From NCBI GenBank assembly GCA_934481345.1, contig CAKSPF010000019.1, forward strand, positions 1-22,065: a stretch of DNA of 22,065 nucleotides, read 5' to 3'. Of the stretch, positions 1 to 7,271 are shown in pieces. Origin of the DNA: an uncultured Clostridia bacterium. Lineage in GTDB: Bacteria; Bacillota; Clostridia; UMGS1810. The number at the start of each line of letters is the position of its first letter. The first letter of the stretch is position 1. The notes beneath the pieces were generated by a model, which saw nothing but the letters and a program-made list of their open reading frames with translations, had not been told where the DNA came from and made no database searches. Made by a program: the position numbers and the translations under genes.

Positions 1-99
1 CCCGGATTTTATGCCGCGAAGAGCACACGAAAGCAGTCAATCCGGACGCAAAAGCCCCGAAAAGCCCGTAAAATCACATAAAAAATCAGGATTTTAGCG

Positions 100-144
100 T
101 TTGGGACTTCGATGCCGTCGGTTCGAATCCGGCCACTCCGACCA
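100..144 (+). repeat. tRNA-Pro(UGG) 3'-half fragment, left attachment-like site
   Basis: The 45 bp run from an anticodon loop TTTGGGA (anticodon TGG) through a T arm (stem GTCGG/CCGGC, canonical loop TTCGAAT), a 7-nt acceptor strand CACTCCG, a discriminator A, and an encoded CCA. The geometry fits the 3' half of tRNA-Pro. The sequence upstream (1-99) does not supply a matching anticodon stem, D arm or CGGAGTG acceptor strand, so this is not a working tRNA. A 45-bp copy of the same length lies at 21792-21836 in the same orientation. They share CGTTTGGGA at the start and CCACTCCGACCA at the end. Most likely an attachment scar of a tRNA-targeting tyrosine recombinase. Confidence 0.75.
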
Positions 145-171
145 AAAATCGCGGTTTTGACCGCATAATCG

Positions 172-199
172 AAGCCGCAGAGGAATCTCTGCGGCTTTT
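172..199 (+). terminator. Rho-independent terminator after the tRNA-like fragment
   Basis: An 11-bp perfect stem (AAGCCGCAGAG / CTCTGCGGCTT) with a GAAT loop is followed by TTTT. It sits 28 nt after the CCA of the tRNA-Pro fragment, so it probably is the old terminator of the tRNA transcript carried with the att site. A smaller GCGG/CCGC hairpin lies just before it at 151-164. Confidence 0.75.
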
Positions 200-265
200 C
201 GCGAATTTTACATAGCCTGCTGTAGGGCAGCAAATAGTTGTCAATTAAAAATTAGGGGGATTCTT

Positions 266-991
266 ATGGAACGTTATCAATTAGGATCAGACGAAACTGT
301 GCTTTACGAAGGCGAAGTTACTAAAGTAGACAAATACAAAAAAGAGTCTTTTATGGATTCATTCTCTACTCCTACAGCCGCGGAATTAATGCTGACTAAC
401 AAAAATATTATTCTTACCACCAGAATAAAGAAAATGTTTTCAAAAGAGCAATTTAACGTCGAAATTTTATCTTTGGCTGATATAAAGGTTTATGATGATA
501 TACCTCAAATCAAGCAGAGCAAAATCAACATTGAGATATATTTATTGTCTGGAGAACTTTATCTAAGTTTTCATTCAAAACTTGAAGCAACAAAATTCTA
601 TCAAATTGCCATACAGACTTTAACTGGAAAATCCCTCGCTACACGCGGAGCAGAAAAAATTAAGAATGGGATCGGATTGGTTGACGATACATTAGGTATC
701 AGTACTGTCGATACGCTGAAAGGTGTGTTGGAAAAGGGGCTTGTTGGCACTCTTTTCTCGGGGCTTAAGAAAAGCAAGCCTGCGGTGTCCGATAGTAGTA
801 ATTTAGCAACAGCAAAAGAAGCAACACAAATTGCAAAGGATATTATCAAGGAAAATCATGACCAAAACAGCCCGCAATTAACTTACGAAGAGCAAGTTGA
901 TGCACTTAACAAAATGAAAACTTTGCTCGATGCGGGGGTTTTAACCCAAGAAGAATTCGATGCAAAGAAAAAGCAAATTCTTGGATTGTGA
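266..991 (+). CDS. PH-like plus SHOCT domain protein
   Basis: A 241-residue protein. Residues about 1-125 look like a bacterial PH/GRAM-type domain: beta-rich, with an early E-x-V-L-Y-E-G-E stretch and a T-N-K-N-I-I-L-T-T strand typical of these folds. A low-complexity linker follows. The last 35 residues match the SHOCT pattern, a short helical pair with the D-A-G-V-L-T-x-E-E-F-D-A-K-K core, often found at protein ends as an oligomerisation element. No signal peptide or membrane segment is evident. The start is supported by a TAGGGGGA ribosome binding site 7 nt upstream. The gene stands alone between the att-like site and the integrase, and is followed by its own hairpin. Its role is unknown; it is likely cargo of the element. 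The domain calls are by eye. Confidence 0.8.
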   Translation: MERYQLGSDETVLYEGEVTKVDKYKKESFMDSFSTPTAAELMLTNKNIILTTRIKKMFSKEQFNVEILSLADIKVYDDIPQIKQSKINIEIYLLSGELYLSFHSKLEATKFYQIAIQTLTGKSLATRGAEKIKNGIGLVDDTLGISTVDTLKGVLEKGLVGTLFSGLKKSKPAVSDSSNLATAKEATQIAKDIIKENHDQNSPQLTYEEQVDALNKMKTLLDAGVLTQEEFDAKKKQILGL

Positions 992-1025
992 TTTGTTTTT
1001 CTTTGCCTACCGCACCGCAATTTTT

Positions 1026-1050
1026 AAGGGCTGACCTCAAGGTCAGCCTT
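1026..1050 (+). terminator. Terminator of the PH/SHOCT gene
   Basis: GGCTGACC (1029-1036), loop TCAA, GGTCAGCC (1041-1048), followed by TTTGTTTGT. The stem extends with AA/TT after a one-base bulge. The stop codon of the convergent integrase (1043) falls inside the right arm, so the two genes share this hairpin. Confidence 0.7.
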
Positions 1051-2266
1051 TGTTTGTCGCTTTCTCTCTTTTCATCTCTGCAATCAGCACCTTGAGCTTT
1101 TCCTCGCACTCCTCCCGCGTGGTGGCATAGATATTTTTTGTGATTTGTTTTCCGTTCACGCGCGGGGAAAATCTGCCCTCGTAGAGGTGGTCGTTTATCA
1201 TCGTCACGCAACCCGTACCGGGCTTGCGTATCTTGCCCTTATACGGCTCAAATTTCGGCTCTGTCGGCTGATCGTCCGCTTCACTGTCACTTGCCTTGTC
1301 CGTTGCGTTCGGCTCGGGAATGGGCGTGTCAGCCCCCGCAATTTCGCGGTCAATTCTTGCCGCCGCCTGCTGTTGCATCGTGTCGGTGATATGGCTATAA
1401 ATATTGAGCGTGGTCTCCGCGCTGACATGACCTATCATGGCGGACAGCGTTTTGATGTCCATGCCGTTTTCCAGTGCCATGGTGGCAAAGGTATGGCGCA
1501 GGTCATGAAACCGCACCCGCTTACAGTTTGCGCGTTCCAGTATCTTCTGAAACCGATGATAGACCGCCGAGGGGTGACGCGGTTGCGTGAGGTCAAGCGG
1601 GGACGGGAAAATCCACTCGCTGTCGGTTCGCGTTTTCAGTTCTGCCAGTAGTTCTGTCATTTCGGGTGGCAGCAGAATCATGCGGTTGGAGGATTTTGTT
1701 TTCGGTGTGGAGATCAGCACCTTCCCGTTGACCTTCAGCACCTGCCGCGAGATGTGAAGCTCGCCTGTTTTCAGATTCAGATCCCGCCATTTCAGCGCGA
1801 GAATCTCGCCGCGCCGCATCCCCGTGCCGAGCTCCAGCAAGAAGAGCTCATAGCAACCTTCTTCCTTTGCCTGATGCAGAAATCGGATAATTTCATTTTG
1901 CGTGAGCACCTGCATCTCCCGTGCTTTCTTCGGTGGCAGCTTACAGCCGACGGCGGGATTGGTGCGAATTAAGCCCTCCTGCACCGCCCGCTGTAAAGCA
2001 GTGCGGCAGTTGGCATGTATCCCCCTTATCGTTCTGTCCGAAAGTCCCTTTCCGTAAGTTTTTGCATGCAGTTTTCTTCCGTCTGTCTTTTCCTTTGCGT
2101 AGAATTGCTGTAAATCCGACTGTGACAGCCTGTTCAGCGGAATTTTTCCGATTTCGGGAATGATATGATTGTAAATGCGGTTTTCATAGTCGGTTCTTGT
2201 GGTAATGCGGAGTGTGTGTCGGCAGTAGGTCTGATACCAGAAGTCGATCCAATCCCCGAACGGCAT
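1043..2266 (-). CDS. Tyrosine recombinase/integrase, N-terminally truncated
   Basis: Site-specific tyrosine recombinase that would integrate and excise the island. Residue numbers are from the ATG at 2266. The core-binding domain spans about 1-105. The catalytic domain carries R151 (GMRRGE), a likely beta-hairpin lysine K189, H254-x-x-R257 (HDLRH), H280, and the nucleophile Y290 (NIYSH). Residues about 335-400 form an arm-binding-like repeat (DHLYEGRFSPR, then a T-R-E-E-C-E-E-K-L helix), a known C-terminal extension in this Clostridia family. The frame is open 33 codons further upstream, including EALKEQYG, the usual end of the N-terminal arm domain, but then hits TGA at 2366-2368. The N-terminal domain is therefore missing, and no good start or ribosome binding site is visible. 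It may be inactive. All catalytic residues are intact. Confidence 0.82.
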   Translation of the reverse strand: MPFGDWIDFWYQTYCRHTLRITTRTDYENRIYNHIIPEIGKIPLNRLSQSDLQQFYAKEKTDGRKLHAKTYGKGLSDRTIRGIHANCRTALQRAVQEGLIRTNPAVGCKLPPKKAREMQVLTQNEIIRFLHQAKEEGCYELFLLELGTGMRRGEILALKWRDLNLKTGELHISRQVLKVNGKVLISTPKTKSSNRMILLPPEMTELLAELKTRTDSEWIFPSPLDLTQPRHPSAVYHRFQKILERANCKRVRFHDLRHTFATMALENGMDIKTLSAMIGHVSAETTLNIYSHITDTMQQQAAARIDREIAGADTPIPEPNATDKASDSEADDQPTEPKFEPYKGKIRKPGTGCVTMINDHLYEGRFSPRVNGKQITKNIYATTREECEEKLKVLIAEMKREKATNKG

Positions 2267-2444
2267 ATCCGCCTTGATTCTGTCGGAAGAGCGTCCGTAC
2301 TGTTCTTTCAGCGCTTCGAGCTTAACCCAACAATTTTTTGCCGGATTCCATGTATACTGCGTATATCACACTTATGCACTCTTCACTTTTGCCCCGGCAG
2401 CGGATACACTGATATCAACAGATACCAAATACAGCGAGGTAATT

Positions 2445-2468
2445 ATGAAAACAAGGAGAATCCCCTAA
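2445..2468 (+). CDS. Possible 7-codon leader peptide (MKTRRIP)
   Basis: ATG AAA ACA AGG AGA ATC CCC TAA, preceded by GCGAGG 5 nt upstream. The AAGGAG within its codons doubles as the ribosome binding site of the next gene, whose ATG is 5 nt after the stop. This could be a coupling leader or chance; nothing else supports translation. Confidence 0.2.
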   Translation: MKTRRIP

Positions 2469-2473
2469 CAATC

Positions 2474-3100
2474 ATGTACATAAGCGAAACGCAACACCCA
2501 AGGCTGTCTTATGCAAAAATGGGTTATTTTGATAAAGCTACTGTCCGCGCTTCAAAGCAAAACAGTCTTCTTATGAGTAGAGAGGTGCTATTGTCATTAG
2601 CAAACGAGGGAGAGACAAGAGATAAATATCAAGGAGAAGCAATTATTGAAGTTTTGATTGCTTTAAAAACTGTTATAGTGAATTCCGTATGTACGAAAGT
2701 TTCAGTCTTTACTAAAAAAGAAGGCGTCGCTCTCATGATAGAGCTTGCACATCTTTTTGAAGCAGTTTTTAGCGATGGTAGATGCGGAGTTGGTCATTAT
2801 CATATCTGTGAATTATATCTGCACGCCGCACTTTATGAAGCGCGATTTGGAGAAGGTGCAGAAAAAGCTTTAGAACACTTCAAAAAAGGATTTACCCACA
2901 AAAAGATATATGAGTCCATACGCTACACAGGAGAATACCGGTATACGGCACCTCTGGTAACAAAGGTTGCCTTCCCAAGCGATAATTTCCCATCGCTTTC
3001 CAAAGCATTCTGGAAAGGCTGGATAGAAGTCCTACCGGATGAATTAATAGAGCGAATCAAGTCCGATGCTGAATATGCAGAATGCTTTATAAAAAATTAG
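2474..3100 (+). CDS. C-terminal TPR-like part of an XRE-type regulator, lacking the HTH
   Basis: A 208-residue soluble, helix-rich protein. The second half (helical repeats with ALEHFKKGF, then a Y-R-Y-T-A-P-L-V segment and a final helix ending in C-F-I-K-N) resembles the C-terminal TPR-like sensor region of Clostridia XRE regulators, in which an N-terminal HTH comes first. No HTH is present here and the upstream DNA belongs to the truncated integrase, so the gene looks beheaded at the same junction. The start at 2474 was chosen because an AAGGAGA lies about 14 nt upstream and the longer open frame (from 2165) runs antisense through the integrase. It may be a decayed remnant or a stand-alone sensor-like protein. 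Followed by a hairpin at 3114-3140. Confidence 0.6.
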   Translation: MYISETQHPRLSYAKMGYFDKATVRASKQNSLLMSREVLLSLANEGETRDKYQGEAIIEVLIALKTVIVNSVCTKVSVFTKKEGVALMIELAHLFEAVFSDGRCGVGHYHICELYLHAALYEARFGEGAEKALEHFKKGFTHKKIYESIRYTGEYRYTAPLVTKVAFPSDNFPSLSKAFWKGWIEVLPDELIERIKSDAEYAECFIKN

Positions 3101-3113
3101 TACCAAATTATTA

Positions 3114-3140
3114 AGGGACTGTACCTTTCGTACAGTCCCT
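3114..3140 (+). terminator. Hairpin terminator after the regulator fragment
   Basis: Perfect 11-bp stem AGGGACTGTAC / GTACAGTCCCT with a CTTTC loop, 14 nt after the stop codon, followed by the moderately T-rich CTGTTACTTTTAT. Confidence 0.75.
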
Positions 3141-3247
3141 CTGTTACTTTTATGAGTGAGTATCTTTGGACAGGAAGATTTCTGCAATATAGATGTTATC
3201 ATAGGTTTCTTCTATAGTTCAGCAATTAATAACCTTTCGGTTGCTTT

Positions 3248-3427
3248 ATGCCTTCAATCTTTCTCCCACAAACGCCGTTTATGCGGTATTTCACCTGTTT
3301 CGGGTACTTCTCTACCTATGCCGTTATCGCCGTTTGTGGCGGTTTTACGGCGATACTGAAGCGGTATTTCGAGGGGCGGCTTGGCGTAACGTTTAAGATA
3401 CTGAAAAAAGGTGGAGGAGAAGTTTGA
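3248..3427 (+). CDS. Possible small membrane protein or gene remnant (59 aa)
   Basis: An open frame starting MPSIFLPQTP, with a hydrophobic stretch at about residues 15-37 (YFTCFGYFST then AVIAVCGGF) and a basic, glycine-rich tail ending KKGGGEV. It would make one membrane helix. There is no convincing ribosome binding site before the ATG. The stretch 3141-3465 otherwise holds nothing recognisable. It may be the tail of a gene cut during rearrangement at the left end of the island. Low confidence. Confidence 0.25.
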   Translation: MPSIFLPQTPFMRYFTCFGYFSTYAVIAVCGGFTAILKRYFEGRLGVTFKILKKGGGEV

Positions 3428-3465
3428 GGAGAGTCCCGAGCTGGGGCATCGTTCCAACAGTTAGA

Positions 3466-4323
3466 TTATTTGCCATTTTCACAAATCTGTCTCAGCAGAG
3501 GAGCTGATCGAGCATCCTCGTTCCATGCAAATGAATTCTGATGATAAACCTGTTCATTGAGCATAGCAAAAAGAGCAATCAGACCGATTTGCTGACGGTA
3601 GAACCATATTCGTGTAACCTTACCGTCAATGAAAATATCCCGAGAAGATACTGTACGGAGTTTCTGTAGTTTTTTCAGTGTTTCTTCGGCGTTGTCAAGA
3701 CCAAACTGTTCGGCAGCATAAGATTCATCGAAAGAAAAGTCATGTGGCAGATGAAACAGAGAAAACAACGTATTCAATACATGCTGATCTGCCAATACGG
3801 AAAACACTTCACGATACCGTTCTTCCGGCTTGAGTACAGTCCCCCATCCTTCTTCCGGTTCACAGAATACCGCCCAGAAAGGCAATTCTGACCGGAGAGA
3901 AGCGATGGTAAATCCGGTTTCTGCGGTGTTCAGTATAGAAGCGAAATCTTTGGATCCATCGCGTATCCAATTTTTCCACATGCTTCTGCTGCTGTCTTTA
4001 TGAAAGGAATTCTTTCCCAGTATATCCGCAATCAAAGAGACGGTTCGTATTCCGTTCATTCTTTCCTCTTTCGGCAGTGTTTGCAGATAGGCGGGAATTG
4101 CGGTCATTAAATCCTCAAGTGTATACTTTTCACGACCGTACAGCCGATCCAGTGAAACATCCAGCGCGTCTGCCAGCACAGGTATGAGTGAAGCATCGGG
4201 CATACTTTCTCCGCGTTCCCATTTCGAGATTGCCTGTGGACTGATAGAGATTGCATTAGCAAGCTGTTCTTGTGTCAAATTTCGCATCGTGCGGAAATGA
4301 CGGATTGATTCTGACAGTTTCAT
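3466..4323 (-). CDS. XRE-family transcriptional regulator (second of pair)
   Basis: A 285-residue regulator. The N-terminal HTH_3/XRE domain is at about residues 4-60 (L-T-Q-E-Q-L-A-N-A-I-S-I-S-P-Q-A-I-S-K-W-E-R-G), followed by a long helical ligand- or partner-binding region of no recognised family with several tryptophans. The start ATG overlaps the stop of the upstream regulator by 4 nt (ATGA), and GGAGG lies 8 nt upstream, so the two are translationally coupled. A pair of different XRE regulators made from one message suggests a heteromeric or two-input switch for the element. The target is not visible from sequence. Confidence 0.85.
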   Translation of the reverse strand: MKLSESIRHFRTMRNLTQEQLANAISISPQAISKWERGESMPDASLIPVLADALDVSLDRLYGREKYTLEDLMTAIPAYLQTLPKEERMNGIRTVSLIADILGKNSFHKDSSRSMWKNWIRDGSKDFASILNTAETGFTIASLRSELPFWAVFCEPEEGWGTVLKPEERYREVFSVLADQHVLNTLFSLFHLPHDFSFDESYAAEQFGLDNAEETLKKLQKLRTVSSRDIFIDGKVTRIWFYRQQIGLIALFAMLNEQVYHQNSFAWNEDARSAPLLRQICENGK

Positions 4324-5201
4324 TTTGTTTCCTCCCGATCAATGTTCAGGCATGCAGGATATCCGCCGAAATAAATATGTCCGTTTCGTTCCTGATCAGG
4401 CAGACTGAGATACGCAAGCGTCATGATAGCGGTAAGCATATGGTCTGCTTCGAAAAAATATAGAACCGTTTCTTTTTTGCCTATATGCGTGATCGTACTT
4501 CTGACAATATGGTGCTGGACGGCCCGTCCCATCAGTTCGGCGGCTTTCTCTGTGGAGATACCCGTGTTTTTTGCAAGATAGTCTACCGAGAAATAGTCAC
4601 GGCATTCGTCCGACATCAGCCAGGGCAGGCACTGAACCATATCGGAATCCCCAAGCAACGTCAAATACGCAGACAGCGCCTCTCGACGACTGGTCAGCCA
4701 TGCGTATTTATCCGCATTGGGCAAAAGAGAGAGGGCAATATTGGCATCACTTCCATTGTACATCATGGAATATACTTGATTATTCGCATAGGCAGTTATA
4801 GAATGATCCGTTGTATTCACGCGATTTGGCGGAGGCTGAATATCCGGTTGAGGGGATTTCCACCATTTCTGATCAAACGCCCGTTTTGCAAGTCCTCGGA
4901 TAACCTGAAATTGAAGTTCGAAAGCTTTCTGTATCATTTCATCAGGAGCCAATCCGTCAAGCTGCGTGTTAATAACCGTATTTTCGGCAGGTCTTCCAAA
5001 AAACACTGCCGGAGAAACGCTATAAATCTCCGATAACATGGCCAGCGAAGCCATATCCGGTTCTCCGTCACCCGTCTCCCAGCGGGAATACGTTTTATCA
5101 GAGATTCCGAGTTTAGCGGACAGTTCGGATTGAGTAAAATTATGTTCCTTACGCAAGGCAGTCAGTTGTTCTCTGAAAAAATCTTTGTTAAATGTATTCA
5201 T
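4320..5201 (-). CDS. XRE-family transcriptional regulator (first of pair)
   Basis: A 293-residue regulator. The HTH_3/XRE domain is at about residues 10-65 (F-T-Q-S-E-L-S-A-K-L-G-I-S-D-K-T-Y-S-R-W-E-T-G), and the rest is a helical region of unknown family. The ribosome binding site GAGGTGA is 6 nt before the ATG. Upstream are a clear promoter (5253-5281) and a 12-bp palindrome between promoter and start, which suits autorepression. It is first in a two-gene operon with the regulator at 3466-4323. The HTH halves of the two proteins differ clearly, so this is not a recent duplication. Confidence 0.85.
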   Translation of the reverse strand: MNTFNKDFFREQLTALRKEHNFTQSELSAKLGISDKTYSRWETGDGEPDMASLAMLSEIYSVSPAVFFGRPAENTVINTQLDGLAPDEMIQKAFELQFQVIRGLAKRAFDQKWWKSPQPDIQPPPNRVNTTDHSITAYANNQVYSMMYNGSDANIALSLLPNADKYAWLTSRREALSAYLTLLGDSDMVQCLPWLMSDECRDYFSVDYLAKNTGISTEKAAELMGRAVQHHIVRSTITHIGKKETVLYFFEADHMLTAIMTLAYLSLPDQERNGHIYFGGYPACLNIDREETK

Positions 5202-5231
5202 AGAATCACCTCAAGTTATTCTGAAATATTG

Positions 5232-5243
5232 AGAACCGGTTCT
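5232..5243. promoter_or_regulatory. Palindromic operator AGAACCGGTTCT
   Basis: A perfect 12-bp palindrome just downstream of the predicted transcription start of the XRE pair and 31 nt before its ATG. Position and symmetry fit a dimeric XRE repressor binding its own promoter. A second dyad, TGTATA-AAG-TATACA (5246-5260), overlaps the -10. Confidence 0.55.
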
Positions 5244-5252
5244 TATGTATAA

Positions 5253-5281
5253 AGTATACACGAAACCATACGGAGAATCAA
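5253..5281 (-). promoter_or_regulatory. Sigma-A promoter of the XRE pair
   Basis: Read on the minus strand: TTGATT, 17 nt, TATACT. It points at the regulator starting at 5201. The region 5282-5440 between it and the divergent sigma-gene promoter holds nothing else I recognise apart from a weak CCTACA/TGTAGG inverted repeat (5332-5358). Confidence 0.6.
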
Positions 5282-5440
5282 TAACTAAAACAAAGGCTAA
5301 TTCTTATTTTTAGGGAGATTTGTCAAGGAATCCTACAACCTAATCAAATCAATGTAGGTAAGAGCGTTGTTATAGTATAAGAGAAGAGACTGAGACGTTT
5401 GAAGCGAGCACGGATGTGGGGTGGTGAGGGGGGACGGTTG

Positions 5441-5469
5441 TAGACTTATTTGAAAAATTATGATATAAT
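5441..5469 (+). promoter_or_regulatory. Candidate promoter of the ECF sigma gene
   Basis: TAGACT, 17 nt, TATAAT (5464-5469). The -10 is perfect and the -35 weak. It precedes the sigma gene by about 93 nt. A weak -35 could mean activation by a regulator or by the sigma factor itself. Confidence 0.5.
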
Positions 5470-5561
5470 TATAAAAATTCCAATCTCAAGTCCGAACCAA
5501 AATCAATTTACTGCGACTATACAGGTGAACGTTCAAAAGCATTCCGGAATGCAGGAGCATT

Positions 5562-7211
5562 ATGACAAACGATGAAATAATTCAATACTACGATTATCTG
5601 ATACGGATTGCATCAGCAAAATGCGGATCACAGACAGATGCTGAAGATCTTGTAGGCGACACAATGCTTGCAGCTTTTGCCTATATGCAGCGCGGCGGAA
5701 CTATAGAGCATCCCAAAACATGGCTTACAAATACACTTTATCATAAGTACAATGACAATCTCAGAAAAAAGTATCGTACACCTGTCACGGTATATCTTGA
5801 TGGAACTTTTGATATTGCAGAAGAAGAGGAGGAAGAATATCTCTCCTCGGAAGAAGAGTCAAAAATACGTAGAGAACTGAATCACCTTGGGTACATTACG
5901 CGTGAAGTTCTGATTCGCTATTATTATGGGAATCAAAGTGTTGCCGACATTGCCGAGGGGCTGGATATTCCGGTCGGTACAGTGAAAAGCCGTTTATCCG
6001 CAGGCCGCAGTCAGATGAAGAAAGGACTTGAAACGATGGATAACAGAGAAAACTATTTGCCGGGGGAACTGTGGATGTCCTTCGGCGGTCGTGATGGTGT
6101 GAACGGGGAACCGATTTCGCTTGTGGGAGGAGATCTGATTGTGCAGAATCTTTTGATTCTTGCTTATGAAAAGCCGGTTACGATCAGTGAACTTTCCAAA
6201 GCAATCGGAATTCCTGCCGCATACATCGAACCGAGCGTCAAAAAGCTGACAGACAGCGAATTGATGGTGCAGACAGACAGCGGTAAGGTCTATTCGGATT
6301 TTATTATAACAAAGCCGCAGAATTCCCTGCGGAACTTCAAACCAAATCTTGAGTTTGCTCACAGGCATTTTGATGTGATATGGGATATTCTCGACAGATT
6401 GTCTGACAGGATCTCAAAAATGCCTTTCGCACAGGATATGAGCAGCGAGCAAAGAACAAAACTGGACAGATATGCACTTTTGAAAGCTTTACAGGATTTC
6501 GAGCAGTTTGGAACAGGAAAAGTTGAGATGCCGAAATTTCCAAAGCGTAGGGATGGCGGATGGTGGTTTGCTCAGGCAACGGCTATTGATGCCGGATACA
6601 ATATGAAAGAATACAATGAAGCATCGGAATATATGATACACGGCGGTCATCGTACATCAGAAGCGTTTGCGGCAGGAGAGACACGCCGAGTCAGACTTTA
6701 TGAGTTCGATACAACTCTGTGGGACAGTCCCCATAGATACTGGGCTGTACCCGACGGACTTTATTTCAAACATATCATTCCGTTTCTCTGGTGTATTTAC
6801 GCGGATATTCCTCTTGAAGAAAGAGTGGGGCGGGAGATCCCGAATGAACTGATTTCCTCTATACCGCGGCTCGAAAAAGTCGGCCTGATCGGTAATACAC
6901 AGAACAAGCCATATGTAACAATCCCCGTTCTGAAGAAGGAGGAGTATGAAGAATTGTGCGCAGAAATCAAAATTGCCACAGAAGGAATCAAAGCGGCAAT
7001 CGGAGAGGCGTTTACATCATTTATATCATCTATGAAAACACCGATTCCGGGGCATCTGAAATCTGTTCCGGAGCTCTTCAGGTATATTGATGCATCCAGA
7101 TATTTTGTTATGGCAATCCTCCGTGAAGCATATGACAAGGGATTACATCTGAAGGAAGTCGATTATTGCTGTCCGCCTGTAGTGATGGTCTGGGAGGCTG
7201 TAAACGAATAA
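5562..7211 (+). CDS. ECF-type sigma factor with large C-terminal extension
   Basis: A 549-residue protein. Sigma region 2 is at about residues 5-75 (Q-T-D-A-E-D-L-V-G-D-T-M core). An acidic linker follows (a run of E at 87-92), then sigma region 4 at about 100-155, with the HTH reading S-V-A-D-I-A-E-G-L-D-I-P-V-G-T-V-K-S-R-L. Typical ECF factors end near 170-200; here another 380 residues follow, beginning with a likely winged helix (about 190-255). The rest is unrecognised and could be a sensor or fused anti-sigma-like control domain. The ribosome binding site GCAGGAGC is 4 nt before the ATG. The gene stands alone and ends at the shared hairpin 7226-7265. It could control the facing defence operon, but that is inference. 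Confidence 0.82.
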   Translation: MTNDEIIQYYDYLIRIASAKCGSQTDAEDLVGDTMLAAFAYMQRGGTIEHPKTWLTNTLYHKYNDNLRKKYRTPVTVYLDGTFDIAEEEEEEYLSSEEESKIRRELNHLGYITREVLIRYYYGNQSVADIAEGLDIPVGTVKSRLSAGRSQMKKGLETMDNRENYLPGELWMSFGGRDGVNGEPISLVGGDLIVQNLLILAYEKPVTISELSKAIGIPAAYIEPSVKKLTDSELMVQTDSGKVYSDFIITKPQNSLRNFKPNLEFAHRHFDVIWDILDRLSDRISKMPFAQDMSSEQRTKLDRYALLKALQDFEQFGTGKVEMPKFPKRRDGGWWFAQATAIDAGYNMKEYNEASEYMIHGGHRTSEAFAAGETRRVRLYEFDTTLWDSPHRYWAVPDGLYFKHIIPFLWCIYADIPLEERVGREIPNELISSIPRLEKVGLIGNTQNKPYVTIPVLKKEEYEELCAEIKIATEGIKAAIGEAFTSFISSMKTPIPGHLKSVPELFRYIDASRYFVMAILREAYDKGLHLKEVDYCCPPVVMVWEAVNE

Positions 7212-7225
7212 AATGTGCAAAATTA

Positions 7226-7265
7226 ATCGCCGGGCGTAACCGTTATAATGGTTACGCCCGGCGAT
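7226..7265. terminator. Bidirectional terminator between sigma gene and defence operon
   Basis: A 16-bp perfect GC-rich stem (ATCGCCGGGCGTAACC / GGTTACGCCCGGCGAT) with an 8-nt loop. T-rich sequence follows on both strands, with TTAATTTT on the minus side. It lies between two convergent genes, 14 nt after the sigma stop and 6 nt past the end of the minus-strand operon. Confidence 0.85.
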
Positions 7266-7271
7266 ATTCTA

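Noticed and set aside
100..144. Functional tRNA-Pro gene
   Set aside because: Only the 3' half from the anticodon loop onward exists; no acceptor 5' strand, D arm or paired anticodon stem upstream. Same for 21792-21836.
9..233. Minus-strand open frame of 74 aa
   Set aside because: It reads antisense through the tRNA-Pro fragment (residues such as GRSGRIRTDG), a well-known false-gene pattern from tRNA ends. The same applies to the minus frames at 21677-21998.
2165..2473. Longer start for the regulator fragment
   Set aside because: This upstream part runs antisense to the integrase coding region and has no family resemblance; the ATG at 2474 has the better ribosome binding site.
3254..3457. 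Minus-strand 67-aa frame
   Set aside because: No ribosome binding site, no family features, and it is the shadow of a slightly more protein-like plus-strand frame (3248-3427).
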